This document shows, piece after piece, positions 8,055 through 16,519 of a stretch of 53,258 nucleotides of DNA. Each line of letters begins with the position of its first letter. The stretch's first letter is position 1. The stretch lies in the NCBI RefSeq assembly GCF_000520975.1, contig NZ_JACB01000019.1, positions 1 to 53,258 on the forward strand, given 5' to 3'. The notes beneath the pieces are model-generated. The model was not told the DNA's origin, did not search any database, and saw only the letters and a list, made by a program, of their open reading frames with translations. Both the position numbers and the translations under genes were made by a program. The stretch comes from Aquimarina megaterium XH134 (GTDB lineage Bacteria > Bacteroidota > Bacteroidia > Flavobacteriales > Flavobacteriaceae).

Positions 8055-8339
8055 ATGAATTTACAGAAACTAGATGGTGAAATTATATTACGAGTTATAG
8101 TAGTCTTTATTATTGGTATTGGTTATGGAATACTTGATAGAGGGAAGTTTAATGCATCATTTATTGGTTATGGACTTAGCCATTTGGTTCTTTCTTACCT
8201 TTTAGGATTAATTTCTTTTTATGCTTACAAGTTTATCGCAAGAAAAAAAATTATAGATAAGAAAAAAAGAAAAGTAGCTATTTGGAATATTTCTATATTT
8301 TGGGCTTTGTTTATTCTCATATGGCTTGGAATTCTTTAA
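8055..8339 (+). CDS. Small three-helix membrane protein (cassette 11)
   Basis: A 94-residue protein with three membrane helices (about 9-27, 38-62 and 74-92) separated by a basic KKIIDKKKRK loop. No family recognised. It is followed by ~130 bp of AT-rich, apparently non-coding DNA before the attC, an unusually long cassette tail. Head GTTACAGCAC and tail GTGCTGTAAC are exact complements, so the extra DNA belongs to the cassette. Confidence 0.68.
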   Translation: MNLQKLDGEIILRVIVVFIIGIGYGILDRGKFNASFIGYGLSHLVLSYLLGLISFYAYKFIARKKIIDKKKRKVAIWNISIFWALFILIWLGIL

Positions 8340-8473
8340 ATTAACGAAATCTGAAAAGCATAACGCAACGACGGACAGTACTCGTGCGGCTAAATGAAGA
8401 GTTTCGCGGAGAATTAACCGAAAGGAAGCTTTAAAACGCAATAATTACGGGGTAAAACCCAGAAAAACACGTG

Positions 8474-8642
8474 CTGTAACACTATATATGTGATCATAGC
8501 AGATCCGTGATCAATCGATTGGTTGTTGTATATATGAAGGCGCAATGCTTGCAAAAAGGAAAAGTTAGCAACCAATGCGCAGAAAACGCCCGTAGCTAGG
8601 TAACATTTTGCCTCGCTACGACACATATATTAAACGTTGTAG
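8474..8642 (+). other. attC-like site 11 (169 bp)
   Basis: R'' CTGTAAC at 8474 and R' GTTGTAG at 8636. Member of the 171-bp class. Confidence 0.85.
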
Positions 8643-8678
8643 TGCATTTAAAACAAGATGCTAAGAAGATTATAATAG

Positions 8679-9134
8679 ATGAGAACTTATCCAGAAAACA
8701 CTGAAGAACTAGAAAAAAAACACAGTTTTAGTTTTCCTTTAGATAACAAAAAATTAGAGCTTATTCATAATAATGTTATTTTACGTCATGATATTGCATA
8801 CGTATTTTTAAAATCCAGAATCTTAAATTCACTGAAAATGCAAAATCTGTTTGAAAACGAATTATTCAGTGAGTCATTTTTGGACAAAAAATTTAACCAA
8901 ACGGATAGACTTAAAATTTATAAAGCAATAAAAAATCAGCTTCCTATGCCAGTTAGTGAGAGAAAGGAATTGAGCTTATATTCTTTGTTTCAGTTAAATG
9001 AAAAACCAAAAATCGACACTAAAGTATTAACAATTAGAGGCTTAATTTTTGATTTAATCAAGCAACACAGATTGACTATTAAGGGAGAATTTAAAACGTT
9101 TTTCAAACATGAGCTTGACAACTTAAAATACTAA
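8679..9134 (+). CDS. Hypothetical protein (cassette 12)
   Basis: A 151-residue soluble, helical and basic protein of unknown function. No signal peptide, membrane segment or catalytic motif. Its size and Lys-rich helical character would suit an antitoxin or immunity protein, but this is only a guess. The cassette head GTTGTAGTG and tail CACTACAAC are exact complements. Confidence 0.7.
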   Translation: MRTYPENTEELEKKHSFSFPLDNKKLELIHNNVILRHDIAYVFLKSRILNSLKMQNLFENELFSESFLDKKFNQTDRLKIYKAIKNQLPMPVSERKELSLYSLFQLNEKPKIDTKVLTIRGLIFDLIKQHRLTIKGEFKTFFKHELDNLKY

Positions 9135-9141
9135 AACGACA

Positions 9142-9194
9142 CTACAACAATATGTAAAAATGCATTAAAACGCATTTTATACAAACCGTTATCA
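9142..9194 (+). other. attC-like site 12 (53 bp)
   Basis: R'' CTACAAC at 9142 and R' GTTATCA at 9188. Minimal class: TGTAAAAATGCATT and AACGCATTTTATACA arms. Confidence 0.82.
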
Positions 9195-9206
9195 ACAATT
9201 ACCTTA

Positions 9207-10271
9207 ATGAAATTATTTGGAAGAAATAAAAAAGAGAAGAACTTGAAATTTGAGTCATTTCCCAAAATTGAAAGAACCAGAGTTTTACAAGGAAGATTCG
9301 TTCCCGGGGTAATAAACAATGGTGAAAGTCATTTCTTTATTAATCTTCAAGTATTCGAAGATGGACTTGTTGATTGTTGGGAAATGGTGGATTTGGAGTT
9401 GTTTAAGAAGAAATTAAATTCAGGTTGGGTTTCTCCAAAAATCCCTAATGGGAAGCAACTTTCTGTACATCATTTAGGAAGTTGGACTGTGAAAAATGGG
9501 GAATGGCTTTTTGATAAAGAATCATATTTTGAACATATAAAAGAGGTCGTTAAAGATTTAAATCCTGAATTAAAGAACCTTTATAACTGTTTTGGAACAA
9601 CCACAAAAAAAGTTGGAAATACTAATGTTTCTTTGTTGGGAATGGCGAATGGAAAACCTGTTAGGATAGAAGACCCTGAAAACTATTTTTCGCAAAAACA
9701 TAAAGGAGATAGTTTTCATGGGTTTCAAAAAATTGATGATTTAAACTATAATCTTATCAATATAAACGTCTTTGCAGATTCTAGAATTCAGATTTCTGGA
9801 ATTGAAAAAACTGAACTCGTTTCAATTGATGAATTTACTTCATTAGTAAAAGATGGTGCAATATCAACGGAAATACTTGAAGATTCAATAGTTCACATAT
9901 ACGGCTTTGGAAAATGTACCGTAGGTACTTGCCAATATTCTGCCAATATAGAAGAAAAATTAAGCGAGATTAATGACATTATTTCTCAGCTAAATGGAGA
10001 TAAAACAACTTCTGAAATTTGCCGAGAAGTTTATGAAGAGTATATCGAGAATCCAACTGTAAGGCTAAAAGATTTACTGAAGGTTGCTTACGAAAATATT
10101 CCTGAACATCTAAGAACCTATGTGTTAGGTGATATGGATGCTAAAGATATTCCAGTTAGAATGATTATTTATGGAGAACAAGAAATTGAAAAATGGTCTC
10201 ATTACCTCATTTCAAAAGAAAAGGGATATGAATTACCTCATTTAAATGTTCCTAAACCAAAAGATGAATAA
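9207..10271 (+). CDS. Hypothetical two-domain protein (cassette 13), DUF7638-like N-terminal part
   Basis: A 354-residue soluble protein. The first ~110 residues (FVPGVINNGESHFFINL, FEDGLVDCWEMVDLELF, LHHLGSW-like VHHLGSWTV) form a conserved-looking Trp/Asp beta domain that I recall from proteins labelled DUF7638; that name is tentative. The second half (about 180-350) has a GFGKCTVGTCQYS motif with two Cys and a helical C-terminus. Nothing shows an enzymatic role. Head GTTATCAAC and tail GTAGATAAC differ at one base. Confidence 0.72.
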   Translation: MKLFGRNKKEKNLKFESFPKIERTRVLQGRFVPGVINNGESHFFINLQVFEDGLVDCWEMVDLELFKKKLNSGWVSPKIPNGKQLSVHHLGSWTVKNGEWLFDKESYFEHIKEVVKDLNPELKNLYNCFGTTTKKVGNTNVSLLGMANGKPVRIEDPENYFSQKHKGDSFHGFQKIDDLNYNLININVFADSRIQISGIEKTELVSIDEFTSLVKDGAISTEILEDSIVHIYGFGKCTVGTCQYSANIEEKLSEINDIISQLNGDKTTSEICREVYEEYIENPTVRLKDLLKVAYENIPEHLRTYVLGDMDAKDIPVRMIIYGEQEIEKWSHYLISKEKGYELPHLNVPKPKDE

Positions 10272-10276
10272 AAAGT

Positions 10277-10344
10277 AGATAACACTGTATATAAAATCAT
10301 AGTCGCCTACCGGCAGGCTACGCTTCATATACTAAACGTTGTGT
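10277..10344 (+). other. attC-like site 13 (68 bp)
   Basis: R'' AGATAAC at 10277 and R' GTTGTGT at 10338. Short class with a CGCCTACCGGCAGGC loop. Confidence 0.85.
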
Positions 10345-10358
10345 TTCATTGGAAAAAA

Positions 10359-10952
10359 ATGAGAGAAATTGACTTAAATACGTTAATGTTATTCATTACT
10401 AGGACTGGTATGTACATAGGAAAAGTGTCTAAAGAGTCAATTATTTCTTTTATTCACGGTTATGAAATTGGAACGGAAGGAAAATGTAAAATTAGTGGCT
10501 TAATAAGTGATTTATTATTCAATGAATTCGGAATAAAAAAAATGGCTACTGGTTGGAATGGACAAATAGAAGAGTATTCCAAACAGAGAAATCAAGACTG
10601 GACTATTAGTTTCAGACAGTTAATACTCAAGAGCTTTTATAGAAATGAAAATTTCGTAAAAGATTCTGAATTTAATAAACATTTAAAATCTCGTCTGGAA
10701 TCAAAAATCGGACAACTCAATCTTGAATGGGTTGCCTCTGACTTTCAAAACTGGTATGATGAATGGAAAGGATTAGTTGACCTAAAAGAGGAAAATTTTA
10801 GAATAATTTGGACTGAAAAGGAATTAGAAGTAATCTGTGATTTAGATAATGAGATTGATAAAATTTATAATAACAAAATTCAGTTGACGAATAAGTTGTT
10901 GGAATTGAGAAGCAAATATGAAAATAAAACGAAAACACAACAAAATGTATAG
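10359..10952 (+). CDS. Hypothetical protein (cassette 14)
   Basis: A 197-residue soluble helical protein. No family recognised, although the N-terminal LFITRTGMYIGKVSKESIISFIHGYEIG segment looks like a conserved helical core. ATG 10359 is preferred; an in-frame GTG at 10341 lies inside the R' core. The last codons (TQQNV) lie inside site 14, so the attC encodes the protein's C-terminus. Head GTTGTGTTT and tail AAACACAAC match exactly. Confidence 0.72.
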   Translation: MREIDLNTLMLFITRTGMYIGKVSKESIISFIHGYEIGTEGKCKISGLISDLLFNEFGIKKMATGWNGQIEEYSKQRNQDWTISFRQLILKSFYRNENFVKDSEFNKHLKSRLESKIGQLNLEWVASDFQNWYDEWKGLVDLKEENFRIIWTEKELEVICDLDNEIDKIYNNKIQLTNKLLELRSKYENKTKTQQNV

Positions 10953-11001
10953 TGCATAGTATCCTTCGGGATACTACCTCACCATACACAAACCGTTGTG
11001 T
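10935..11001 (+). other. attC-like site 14 (67 bp)
   Basis: R'' ACACAAC at 10935 and R' GTTGTGT at 10995. Short class; an inner TAGTATCCTTCGGGATACTA stem is perfect. Overlaps the 3' end of the upstream gene. Confidence 0.87.
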
Positions 11002-11379
11002 GCAATTAATAAATTACTGAATTTGGAAATAGATTTTACTTCTCAAATATTAATTCAAGAATTGTCTGCCTGGATGGACGGAGGTTCAGTTACTCTACAT
11101 TGTATGAATAAAAAAAAGCAGGAATTTGAAATTGAATTTGTGCAAAACGTTAATTGGAATATTCTAGAATTCGAAAAGCTTCCCGGAAGGATATACTTGA
11201 ATGGAAATCTCATTTCTCAAAGATCAGATATGGAGGAAAAACTTATTGGAAATCTAGAAACTGCAGCACTCATAAATTCATCTGATTTGGACGAGACTAT
11301 TTTGAAAGAAAAAATCGACTATATAAAATCTGAACAGTTTATTTTGGATTCTGACAAAATACAGATACGGAAAAGATAA
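10996..11379 (+). CDS. Hypothetical protein (cassette 15), start codon uncertain
   Basis: A soluble protein of up to 127 residues with no ATG near its 5' end. The frame opens at TTG 10996, inside the R' core itself. A later TTG at 11023 would remove nine residues, and the conserved-looking part begins at EIDFTSQILIQELSAW. The middle (GGSVTLHCMNKKKQEFEIEF) is strand-rich and the end helical. Family unknown. Head and tail of this cassette (GTTGTGTGC versus GCATACAAC) match less well than in its neighbours. Confidence 0.6.
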   Translation: MCAINKLLNLEIDFTSQILIQELSAWMDGGSVTLHCMNKKKQEFEIEFVQNVNWNILEFEKLPGRIYLNGNLISQRSDMEEKLIGNLETAALINSSDLDETILKEKIDYIKSEQFILDSDKIQIRKR

Positions 11380-11385
11380 AAAAGC

Positions 11386-11556
11386 ATACAACACTATATA
11401 TGTGATCATAGCAGCAAAGTGATGGACCGAATGGTTCTTGTATATTTGGTAAGGCGCAATGCTTGCAAAAATGGAAAAGTAGCAACCAATGCGCAGATAA
11501 TGTCGATGGCTCGGTAACATTTTGCCCTGCTACGACACATATATTAAACGTTGTGT
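11386..11556 (+). other. attC-like site 15 (171 bp)
   Basis: R'' ATACAAC at 11386 and R' GTTGTGT at 11550. Its core from about 11417 to 11541 differs from that of site 1 at only three positions. Confidence 0.87.
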
Positions 11557-11685
11557 ATAATTGGGTATGGTAAAGTCTAATAACTAAATGATTTGGGTAG
11601 TTAATCTTCTAAAAAAGCAGGTTTACTCATTTTGAGTTTTATGAGTAGGCTAACCAATTTAGTTTTGGGATAAACTGACCAAATA

Positions 11686-12252
11686 ATGAAAAAACTACTA
11701 TACTTATTCATAATACTTTTTAGTTATAATCTTTCTTCCCAAGATTTATTAAAATTAGCTTTAGCTGATAAAACAAAGATTGTTAATAAAGAAGGTTACA
11801 AACCTAATTTAAAAACGGACAAATGGAACGTCAATAATTATCTCTATGAGCTAAATGAAAGTAAGCTGATTTTGAAAGATTCGATAATCTTAATTGAATT
11901 AATTTCAAAAACTAATATCCAAAAATTGATGGAATGGAAAGTGGACGAACTAAATGAGGTTTATCTGACAAAAAAGGATCAAAAAATTATTATAAAAGCT
12001 GCTCTAGAATCCATTAAACCGGAATCTAAAGAACAAGAAAGAGAGCTAAAAAGAAAAATAAGACAGTATAATAATAATCCAAATAAATGGAGAGATTGGC
12101 CCTTATCAATATCTAGACCTGTTTTTTCTGATGATAATAAGTATGGTATGATTAATTTTAAATTTGGTAATAATGGAGGATACTCCAGTCTATATCAAAA
12201 CTTGAATGAAAAATGGGAATTGATTGGAATTTTTAATCGATTCGCATATTAA
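11686..12252 (+). CDS. Secreted hypothetical protein (cassette 16)
   Basis: A 188-residue exported protein: MKKLLYLFIILFSYNLSSQ is a signal peptide (cleavage near residue 18). The mature part is helical and charged up to ~130, then has a strand-rich C-terminal segment (SISRPVFSDDNKYGMINFKFG, then GYSSLYQNLNEKWELIGIF) that resembles the end of many small periplasmic Bacteroidota proteins. About 130 bp of AT-rich DNA separate it from the preceding attC, long enough for its own promoter. Confidence 0.74.
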   Translation: MKKLLYLFIILFSYNLSSQDLLKLALADKTKIVNKEGYKPNLKTDKWNVNNYLYELNESKLILKDSIILIELISKTNIQKLMEWKVDELNEVYLTKKDQKIIIKAALESIKPESKEQERELKRKIRQYNNNPNKWRDWPLSISRPVFSDDNKYGMINFKFGNNGGYSSLYQNLNEKWELIGIFNRFAY

Positions 12253-12260
12253 AAAACTAG

Positions 12261-12328
12261 ACACAACAATTTGTATATTGCATATGCTCCCTTCGGGAAG
12301 CAAACGCACCATACAAGAGACGTTGTAC
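12261..12328 (+). other. attC-like site 16 (68 bp)
   Basis: R'' ACACAAC at 12261 and R' GTTGTAC at 12322. Short class with GCTCCCTTCGGGAAGC loop. Confidence 0.85.
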
Positions 12329-12340
12329 AACATTTGAGAA

Positions 12341-12766
12341 ATGACAAAAAGTGAATTCAAAAAACATATAGAAAAGGCTCTTTCTGAATTGAAGTTGTAC
12401 GCGGAATTGCATTTTGGACAAGAGCTTCCGAATGACTATGAGTTTGAATGGTTTTTATTCGAAAAAACAAAAGCGATTGGAAAAAATGATGTCATTGAAT
12501 TAATTGCTGATAAAGTATATTTAACTGAAAAAGAAATATATCCTTGTGTTGACCTAGTTGCGGAAAAAATAACTCTAGATAATCGGATTTATATTAGTGG
12601 ACGAATCGCTGGACATAAACCAAGAGAATTTGGAAAAGGATGGAGTAATAGACCTGGTCCTTTCATTTATGGTTTAGGTTCTGGATTTATTAATAAAAAA
12701 ATAAAAACTGATTCTAAAGAGTTTAAAGAATTATTATTTAAAAAAGGTTTAATTCATTATAATTGA
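12341..12766 (+). CDS. Hypothetical protein (cassette 17, first gene)
   Basis: A 141-residue soluble protein of unknown family, helical at the N-terminus and strand-rich after residue ~65, with a Gly-rich GRIAGHKPREFGKGWSNRPG segment near 90-110. The next gene starts right at its stop (TTG 12763 or ATG 12769), so the pair is translationally close and travels on one cassette. Confidence 0.72.
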   Translation: MTKSEFKKHIEKALSELKLYAELHFGQELPNDYEFEWFLFEKTKAIGKNDVIELIADKVYLTEKEIYPCVDLVAEKITLDNRIYISGRIAGHKPREFGKGWSNRPGPFIYGLGSGFINKKIKTDSKEFKELLFKKGLIHYN

Positions 12767-12768
12767 AG

Positions 12769-13164
12769 ATGAGTACTTTATTTATTATAATCGGAGTTAT
12801 TGTTGGAGTAATTATTCTTGGTGTAGGAATTATCTATTTGAGATATTTCATTCCATTGCGCCCACAAGAAAATGGATTTGAATATGTTCATGTAAATGAT
12901 GATGGAACTGTACGTGAGTTATATAATGATGAGGTTGAATATTTGAGTGAGGAATTTCATCCGACTGATGGAGCAAGACCATATATTAAAAGTCGATATA
13001 AATCATTAACACCTGATAAAAGAATGTCAGGTTTTATACAACGGAATAGAGTTCCTAAAAAAGTGGAAATAAAAAACGTTGTACAACAAAGTATAAAAAA
13101 AATAGAGCACGAAGTTGATGAAACCGGAGCTTCGGGTGTATTTTCGAAGTCACCAAATTTTTAA
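12769..13164 (+). CDS. Single-pass membrane protein (cassette 17, second gene)
   Basis: A 131-residue protein with one N-terminal membrane helix (about residues 2-27) and a soluble polar C-terminal part. No family recognised. The reading frame crosses R'' of site 17 (13081) and its last ~27 residues are attC sequence, so the native C-terminus was probably shaped by cassette formation. ATG 12769 is preferred over TTG 12763. Confidence 0.65.
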   Translation: MSTLFIIIGVIVGVIILGVGIIYLRYFIPLRPQENGFEYVHVNDDGTVRELYNDEVEYLSEEFHPTDGARPYIKSRYKSLTPDKRMSGFIQRNRVPKKVEIKNVVQQSIKKIEHEVDETGASGVFSKSPNF

Positions 13165-13273
13165 TTTGGCTTTTAGAATGAAAAGTTAAAAATAAAATAA
13201 AAAATTCGGTTTGTACTTAATTTGAAAGGTATTGTATATAAACGCTCTACTTTTCTTATACAAGTCGTTGTAG
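13081..13273 (+). other. attC-like site 17 (193 bp)
   Basis: R'' GTACAAC at 13081 and R' GTTGTAG at 13267. Long class; contains the CACCAAATTTTTAATTTGGC hairpin and AAAATTCGGTT shared with site 20. Confidence 0.82.
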
Positions 13274-13287
13274 TCAATTACCCAAAA

Positions 13288-13566
13288 ATGCGAATAATCG
13301 AGATAAACGGAAATAAATTTTCAAATATGAAAGGTTTTTATCGAGAAATAGAATCGAAAATGACTTTCGGACTAAATTGGAAAATTGGACGAAATCTTAA
13401 TGCTTTTAATGATATTCTTTATGGAGGATTCGGAGTTCACGATGTTGACGAAAAATATATTTTAAAATGGCATCGAAGTGAAAAAAGTAAATCTGAACTT
13501 AAATATTTTGACACAATAATTGAAATAATTAAAGAACACGAAAACATAGAATTACAATTGACCTAA
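13288..13566 (+). CDS. Barstar-family RNase inhibitor-like protein (cassette 18, first gene)
   Basis: A 92-residue protein matching the barstar fold in length and order. It has an initial strand MRIIEINGNKF, a helix SNMKGFYREIESKM, the family signature WKIGRNLNAFNDILYGGFG (residues 31-49; usually W-G-x-NLDALxDxL), the strand YILKWHRSEKS, and a final helix FDTIIEIIKEHENIEL. Barstar binds and blocks barnase-type secreted ribonucleases inside the producing cell. No barnase gene is adjacent; the next gene, 21 bp on, is a DUF6882 protein. An orphan immunity function against incoming RNase toxins is inferred. Confidence 0.85.
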   Translation: MRIIEINGNKFSNMKGFYREIESKMTFGLNWKIGRNLNAFNDILYGGFGVHDVDEKYILKWHRSEKSKSELKYFDTIIEIIKEHENIELQLT

Positions 13567-13587
13567 CTGAATAAAAATTAATCCGAA

Positions 13588-14346
13588 TTGATATTTAAAC
13601 CTTTGAAATACCAAAAATACGCTGACAAAATTTGTAAAAAGCTTACTGATTTTCAAGAAAATTTTAGGAACGAATATGACATTGACAATTATGCAAATTG
13701 GTTTTACAATCAGTCAAGCGAAACGCTAAGACTTTACTCAGACGATAAAGACATTTATTTCAAATACATTCCAGTCGGTACATTTTCACAAAACACAAAT
13801 ACTTGGATGTGGTCTTGGGCGAACGAAGATTCTGTTGAACCGAAGAAATTTAGAACTTTAAAAGTTAAAGAATTCGGAAAAAAAAAGAACTATGGCAATC
13901 TAATCAACGCCCACTTTGACGGAGATAAATACACAGGTTGGGAATTGACTTCTATTGCATTTGATATAATTGGTGGAATTGGAACTTATCGAGTGATTTC
14001 TGACCATTTAGAAAAATACTTTCTATTAACTGAACAGATAACAAAAAGAGAAGCTGAAAAAATTGAGAGTGACCTAATTGAATGTAATATTCACGGAAAA
14101 ATAAGAAAGGCCTTTGTTTGTCAACATCTAAATGTAGAAACAAAAGCTGGATTTGAAGAAGCTTTCGATAGCTATCGTGGGATGGAATTAGATGAAGAAG
14201 ATGACTTTCAAGCTTGGTGTTCGCAATGCGAAAAAGAGCGACTTAAAACTGACGGCTGGAATGACGAATCTATGGAATTTGCCAAAATCAAGTTAGTCTG
14301 CGAAAGATGCTATTTTGAAATTAAGGAATTGAATCAAACCGGATAA
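13588..14346 (+). CDS. DUF6882 protein with C-terminal Cys/His cluster (cassette 18, second gene)
   Basis: A 252-residue soluble protein with a TTG start (no ATG is available). Residues ~45-140 fit DUF6882 (VGTFSQNTNTWMWSWANES-type core, GWELTSIAFDIIGGIGTYRV). The C-terminal third holds Cys166/His169, Cys178/His180, Cys211-x2-Cys214 and Cys238-x2-Cys241, a pattern that would bind one or two zinc ions. The function of DUF6882 is not known. It follows the barstar-like gene closely and shares its cassette, so joint expression is likely. Confidence 0.75.
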   Translation: MIFKPLKYQKYADKICKKLTDFQENFRNEYDIDNYANWFYNQSSETLRLYSDDKDIYFKYIPVGTFSQNTNTWMWSWANEDSVEPKKFRTLKVKEFGKKKNYGNLINAHFDGDKYTGWELTSIAFDIIGGIGTYRVISDHLEKYFLLTEQITKREAEKIESDLIECNIHGKIRKAFVCQHLNVETKAGFEEAFDSYRGMELDEEDDFQAWCSQCEKERLKTDGWNDESMEFAKIKLVCERCYFEIKELNQTG

Positions 14347-14355
14347 AAAAACTAA

Positions 14356-14423
14356 GCACAACAATTTGTATATTGCATATGCCGCCTTCCACAGGCAAAC
14401 GCAACATACAAGAGACGTTGGCA
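14356..14423 (+). other. attC-like site 18 (68 bp)
   Basis: R'' GCACAAC at 14356 and R' GTTGGCA at 14417. Short class. Confidence 0.85.
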
Positions 14424-14784
14424 TTCATTTAAAGACAAAGTAGTGAAATTCGAAACATAGATACGGTAAATTTTAAATTTAAGGACTGAATTAATACCAA
14501 TCACAAAATGCTTTTTACTTAACTTAAATATGTGTTAAACTTCAAATGAATATGTTAAGAAGTATTAAGTATAGACACTTCCTCTCTTTACGTTTGCAGA
14601 TTTTTATGATTGGTATATTAAATACTTTTTAACACTATTATTAATTTAAATTTAGCATCTAAATTTGTTTAACCATATTAAGCTTTTTGATACCCAGTAG
14701 AATAAAGCTTTAAAAAAGAGAACTAATTTTACATTAATAGTAAAAAAAGAACAGGTTTATTTTCTGTCATTTTGTTTTATAATT
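14424..14784 (+). promoter_or_regulatory. Upstream region of the LytS/LytTR genes, copy 1 of a duplicated control segment
   Basis: No gene in this 361-bp stretch. Bases 14570-14619 match 16550-16599 at about 40 of 50 positions without gaps (TATAGACACTT, CGTTTGCAGA, TGATTGGTATATT), and similarity continues weakly for another ~120 bp. TACGTTTG at 14589-14596 fits the Bacteroidota -7 box TAnnTTTG. The shared segment is the best candidate for the binding site of the LytTR regulator encoded downstream. Confidence 0.65.
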
Positions 14785-15849
14785 ATGCTAATTAAAATAA
14801 GTAGATATATTAAAAAAAATAGAAAATTACTAGCTCATATTCTATTTTGGATAGTCATGTTGGCGTACTACATGAGTTCAAAATGGACTTTTGAATCTAA
14901 TAAGATTTTATTATTCGAAAAAACAATTTTTGTAATACTCGTTCAAATTGTACTAAGCTATATAATTATTAAGCTTTTAATCCCACTATTATTAAGTAAG
15001 AAAAAAAGATTTCTATTTGGACTTACTTGCTTATTTATAATTTATCTTACTTATGTAATATATATTGCAATTAGTAGCTATTATATAGTGCCCAAATATC
15101 CAGAAATTTTTAGTTTAAGAAGCATACCTGTTTTTAAGGAACGCATCACAAATGGTTTTGCTTTTTTAAATAATATTCCCTCATTGATTTTTCCTACAAT
15201 TATTCTAATCATGTTTGAGTATTATAGACATCAAAAAGAAGTATTGACTTTAAAAGAACAAAAAAAAACATCAGAATTAGAAGCATTAAAAAATCAATTA
15301 AATCCACATTTTCTATTTAACACACTTAACAACCTTTATGTACTTACTTTAGAGAAATCAGACGATGCGCCCGAAGTAATCGATAAGTTATCAGAAATAT
15401 TAGACTATATCTTATATGGTTGTAACGAAAAATTTGTACCATTGGCTAATGAAATAAAATTACTTAATAATTATATTGCTTTAGAGAAATTACGGTACGG
15501 AAAAAGATTGAAAATTAATTTTGAATACGAAGCAGGTAATGAAGCAAATATTGCACCACTATTATTACTTACTTTCTTAGAAAATGCATTCAAACATGGT
15601 GTACGTCAAGAAACAAATAAGGCCTTTATTAATATTAAATTAAAAGTAAGCAACGAAACAATCTATTTTCAGATAGAAAACACAAAACCTTTACTGAGTT
15701 CGGAAACTAACAACCAAAAAAGAATATCAATTGGACTTCCAAATATTAAAAAGCAACTCAATATTCTGTATCCAAATAATTATGTTTTGGAATTAAATGA
15801 TAACGAGCAAAAATTTTCAGCAAACTTAAATTTAATAACTAATGTATAG
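14785..15849 (+). CDS. LytS/YehU-type sensor histidine kinase
   Basis: A 354-residue membrane kinase. Four hydrophobic segments fill the first ~155 residues (about 15-33, 44-70, 76-98 and 130-150). A linker then leads to the PF06580 His_kinase motif LKNQLNPHFLFNTLNNLY, with phospho-acceptor His175, and an ATPase domain with the N-box LLLTFLENAFKHG (about 257-269) and a degenerate G-box. This class senses a membrane or external signal through its helices and phosphorylates a LytTR regulator. It overlaps the regulator gene by 8 bp. It lies inside an unusually large (3.8 kb) cassette between sites 18 and 19. Confidence 0.9.
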   Translation: MLIKISRYIKKNRKLLAHILFWIVMLAYYMSSKWTFESNKILLFEKTIFVILVQIVLSYIIIKLLIPLLLSKKKRFLFGLTCLFIIYLTYVIYIAISSYYIVPKYPEIFSLRSIPVFKERITNGFAFLNNIPSLIFPTIILIMFEYYRHQKEVLTLKEQKKTSELEALKNQLNPHFLFNTLNNLYVLTLEKSDDAPEVIDKLSEILDYILYGCNEKFVPLANEIKLLNNYIALEKLRYGKRLKINFEYEAGNEANIAPLLLLTFLENAFKHGVRQETNKAFINIKLKVSNETIYFQIENTKPLLSSETNNQKRISIGLPNIKKQLNILYPNNYVLELNDNEQKFSANLNLITNV

Positions 15850-16519
15850 ATGCATAATTGTAGATGATGAAGAATTAGCTAGAAAACTTATAAAAAGACA
15901 TTTGTCGGAATTAAAAGGGTTTGAATTAGTAGCTTCGTGTGAATCAGCCTTAGAGGCTCTTAAAATCCTTAAAGAAGAAGACATTGATTTAATGTTTTTA
16001 GATATTGAAATGCCCTTACTTACAGGCACAGATTTTCTTAAAAACCTGATGGCACAACCAAAAGTCATTTTCACTACAGCTTATAGAGAATATGCGTTAG
16101 AGGGATACGAATTAAACGTTATTGATTATCTTTTAAAACCTATTAATTTCTCAAGGTTTTTTAAGGCTATAGAAAAGTTTTTAGAGACTCAAAAAAAAAG
16201 AAGTGAAAATTCAAAGGATGAACATATCTATATTAGAAGCAATAAAAAAAATATAAAAATCGTTCTCAACGATATTTTGTTTGTAGAAAGCATGAAAGAT
16301 TACATTCAGATTCATTTTAATACTAAAAAAATCCTTTTTAAAGGTGGGATAACAGCTTTTGAACAAAAACTAAATCATCAATTTTTACGTGTACATCGTT
16401 CATATATTGTAAATCTCACTAAAGTAACAGCTTATACCAAAAGTGATATAGAAATTGGTAAAATTGAAATTCCCATTAGCAATTCTTACAAAGAAAAAGT
16501 TTTCAAGGAACTTAACTAA
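15842..16519 (+). CDS. LytTR-family response regulator
   Basis: A 225-residue regulator with a CheY-like receiver (acidic pocket Asp8/Asp9, phospho-acceptor Asp54 in LMFLDIEMP, Thr in FTTAYREYA, Lys in LLKPI) and a C-terminal LytTR DNA-binding domain from about residue 125 (HIYIRSNKKNIKI, ILFVESMKDYIQIH, FLRVHRSYIVN). It pairs with the overlapping kinase gene. LytTR proteins bind short direct repeats upstream of targets. The duplicated segments at 14570 and 16550 would make this unit autoregulated and control the hydrolase downstream; that link is inferred. Confidence 0.92.
   Translation: MYRCIIVDDEELARKLIKRHLSELKGFELVASCESALEALKILKEEDIDLMFLDIEMPLLTGTDFLKNLMAQPKVIFTTAYREYALEGYELNVIDYLLKPINFSRFFKAIEKFLETQKKRSENSKDEHIYIRSNKKNIKIVLNDILFVESMKDYIQIHFNTKKILFKGGITAFEQKLNHQFLRVHRSYIVNLTKVTAYTKSDIEIGKIEIPISNSYKEKVFKELN

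Noticed and set aside
10996..11022. Firm start at TTG 10996
   Set aside because: The codon is part of the attC core, and no conserved sequence was available to decide between it and TTG 11023; reported as uncertain.
13588..14346. Barnase-type RNase partner for the barstar-like protein
   Set aside because: The neighbour has no barnase catalytic pattern (Glu/Arg/His set) and no signal peptide; it matches DUF6882 instead.
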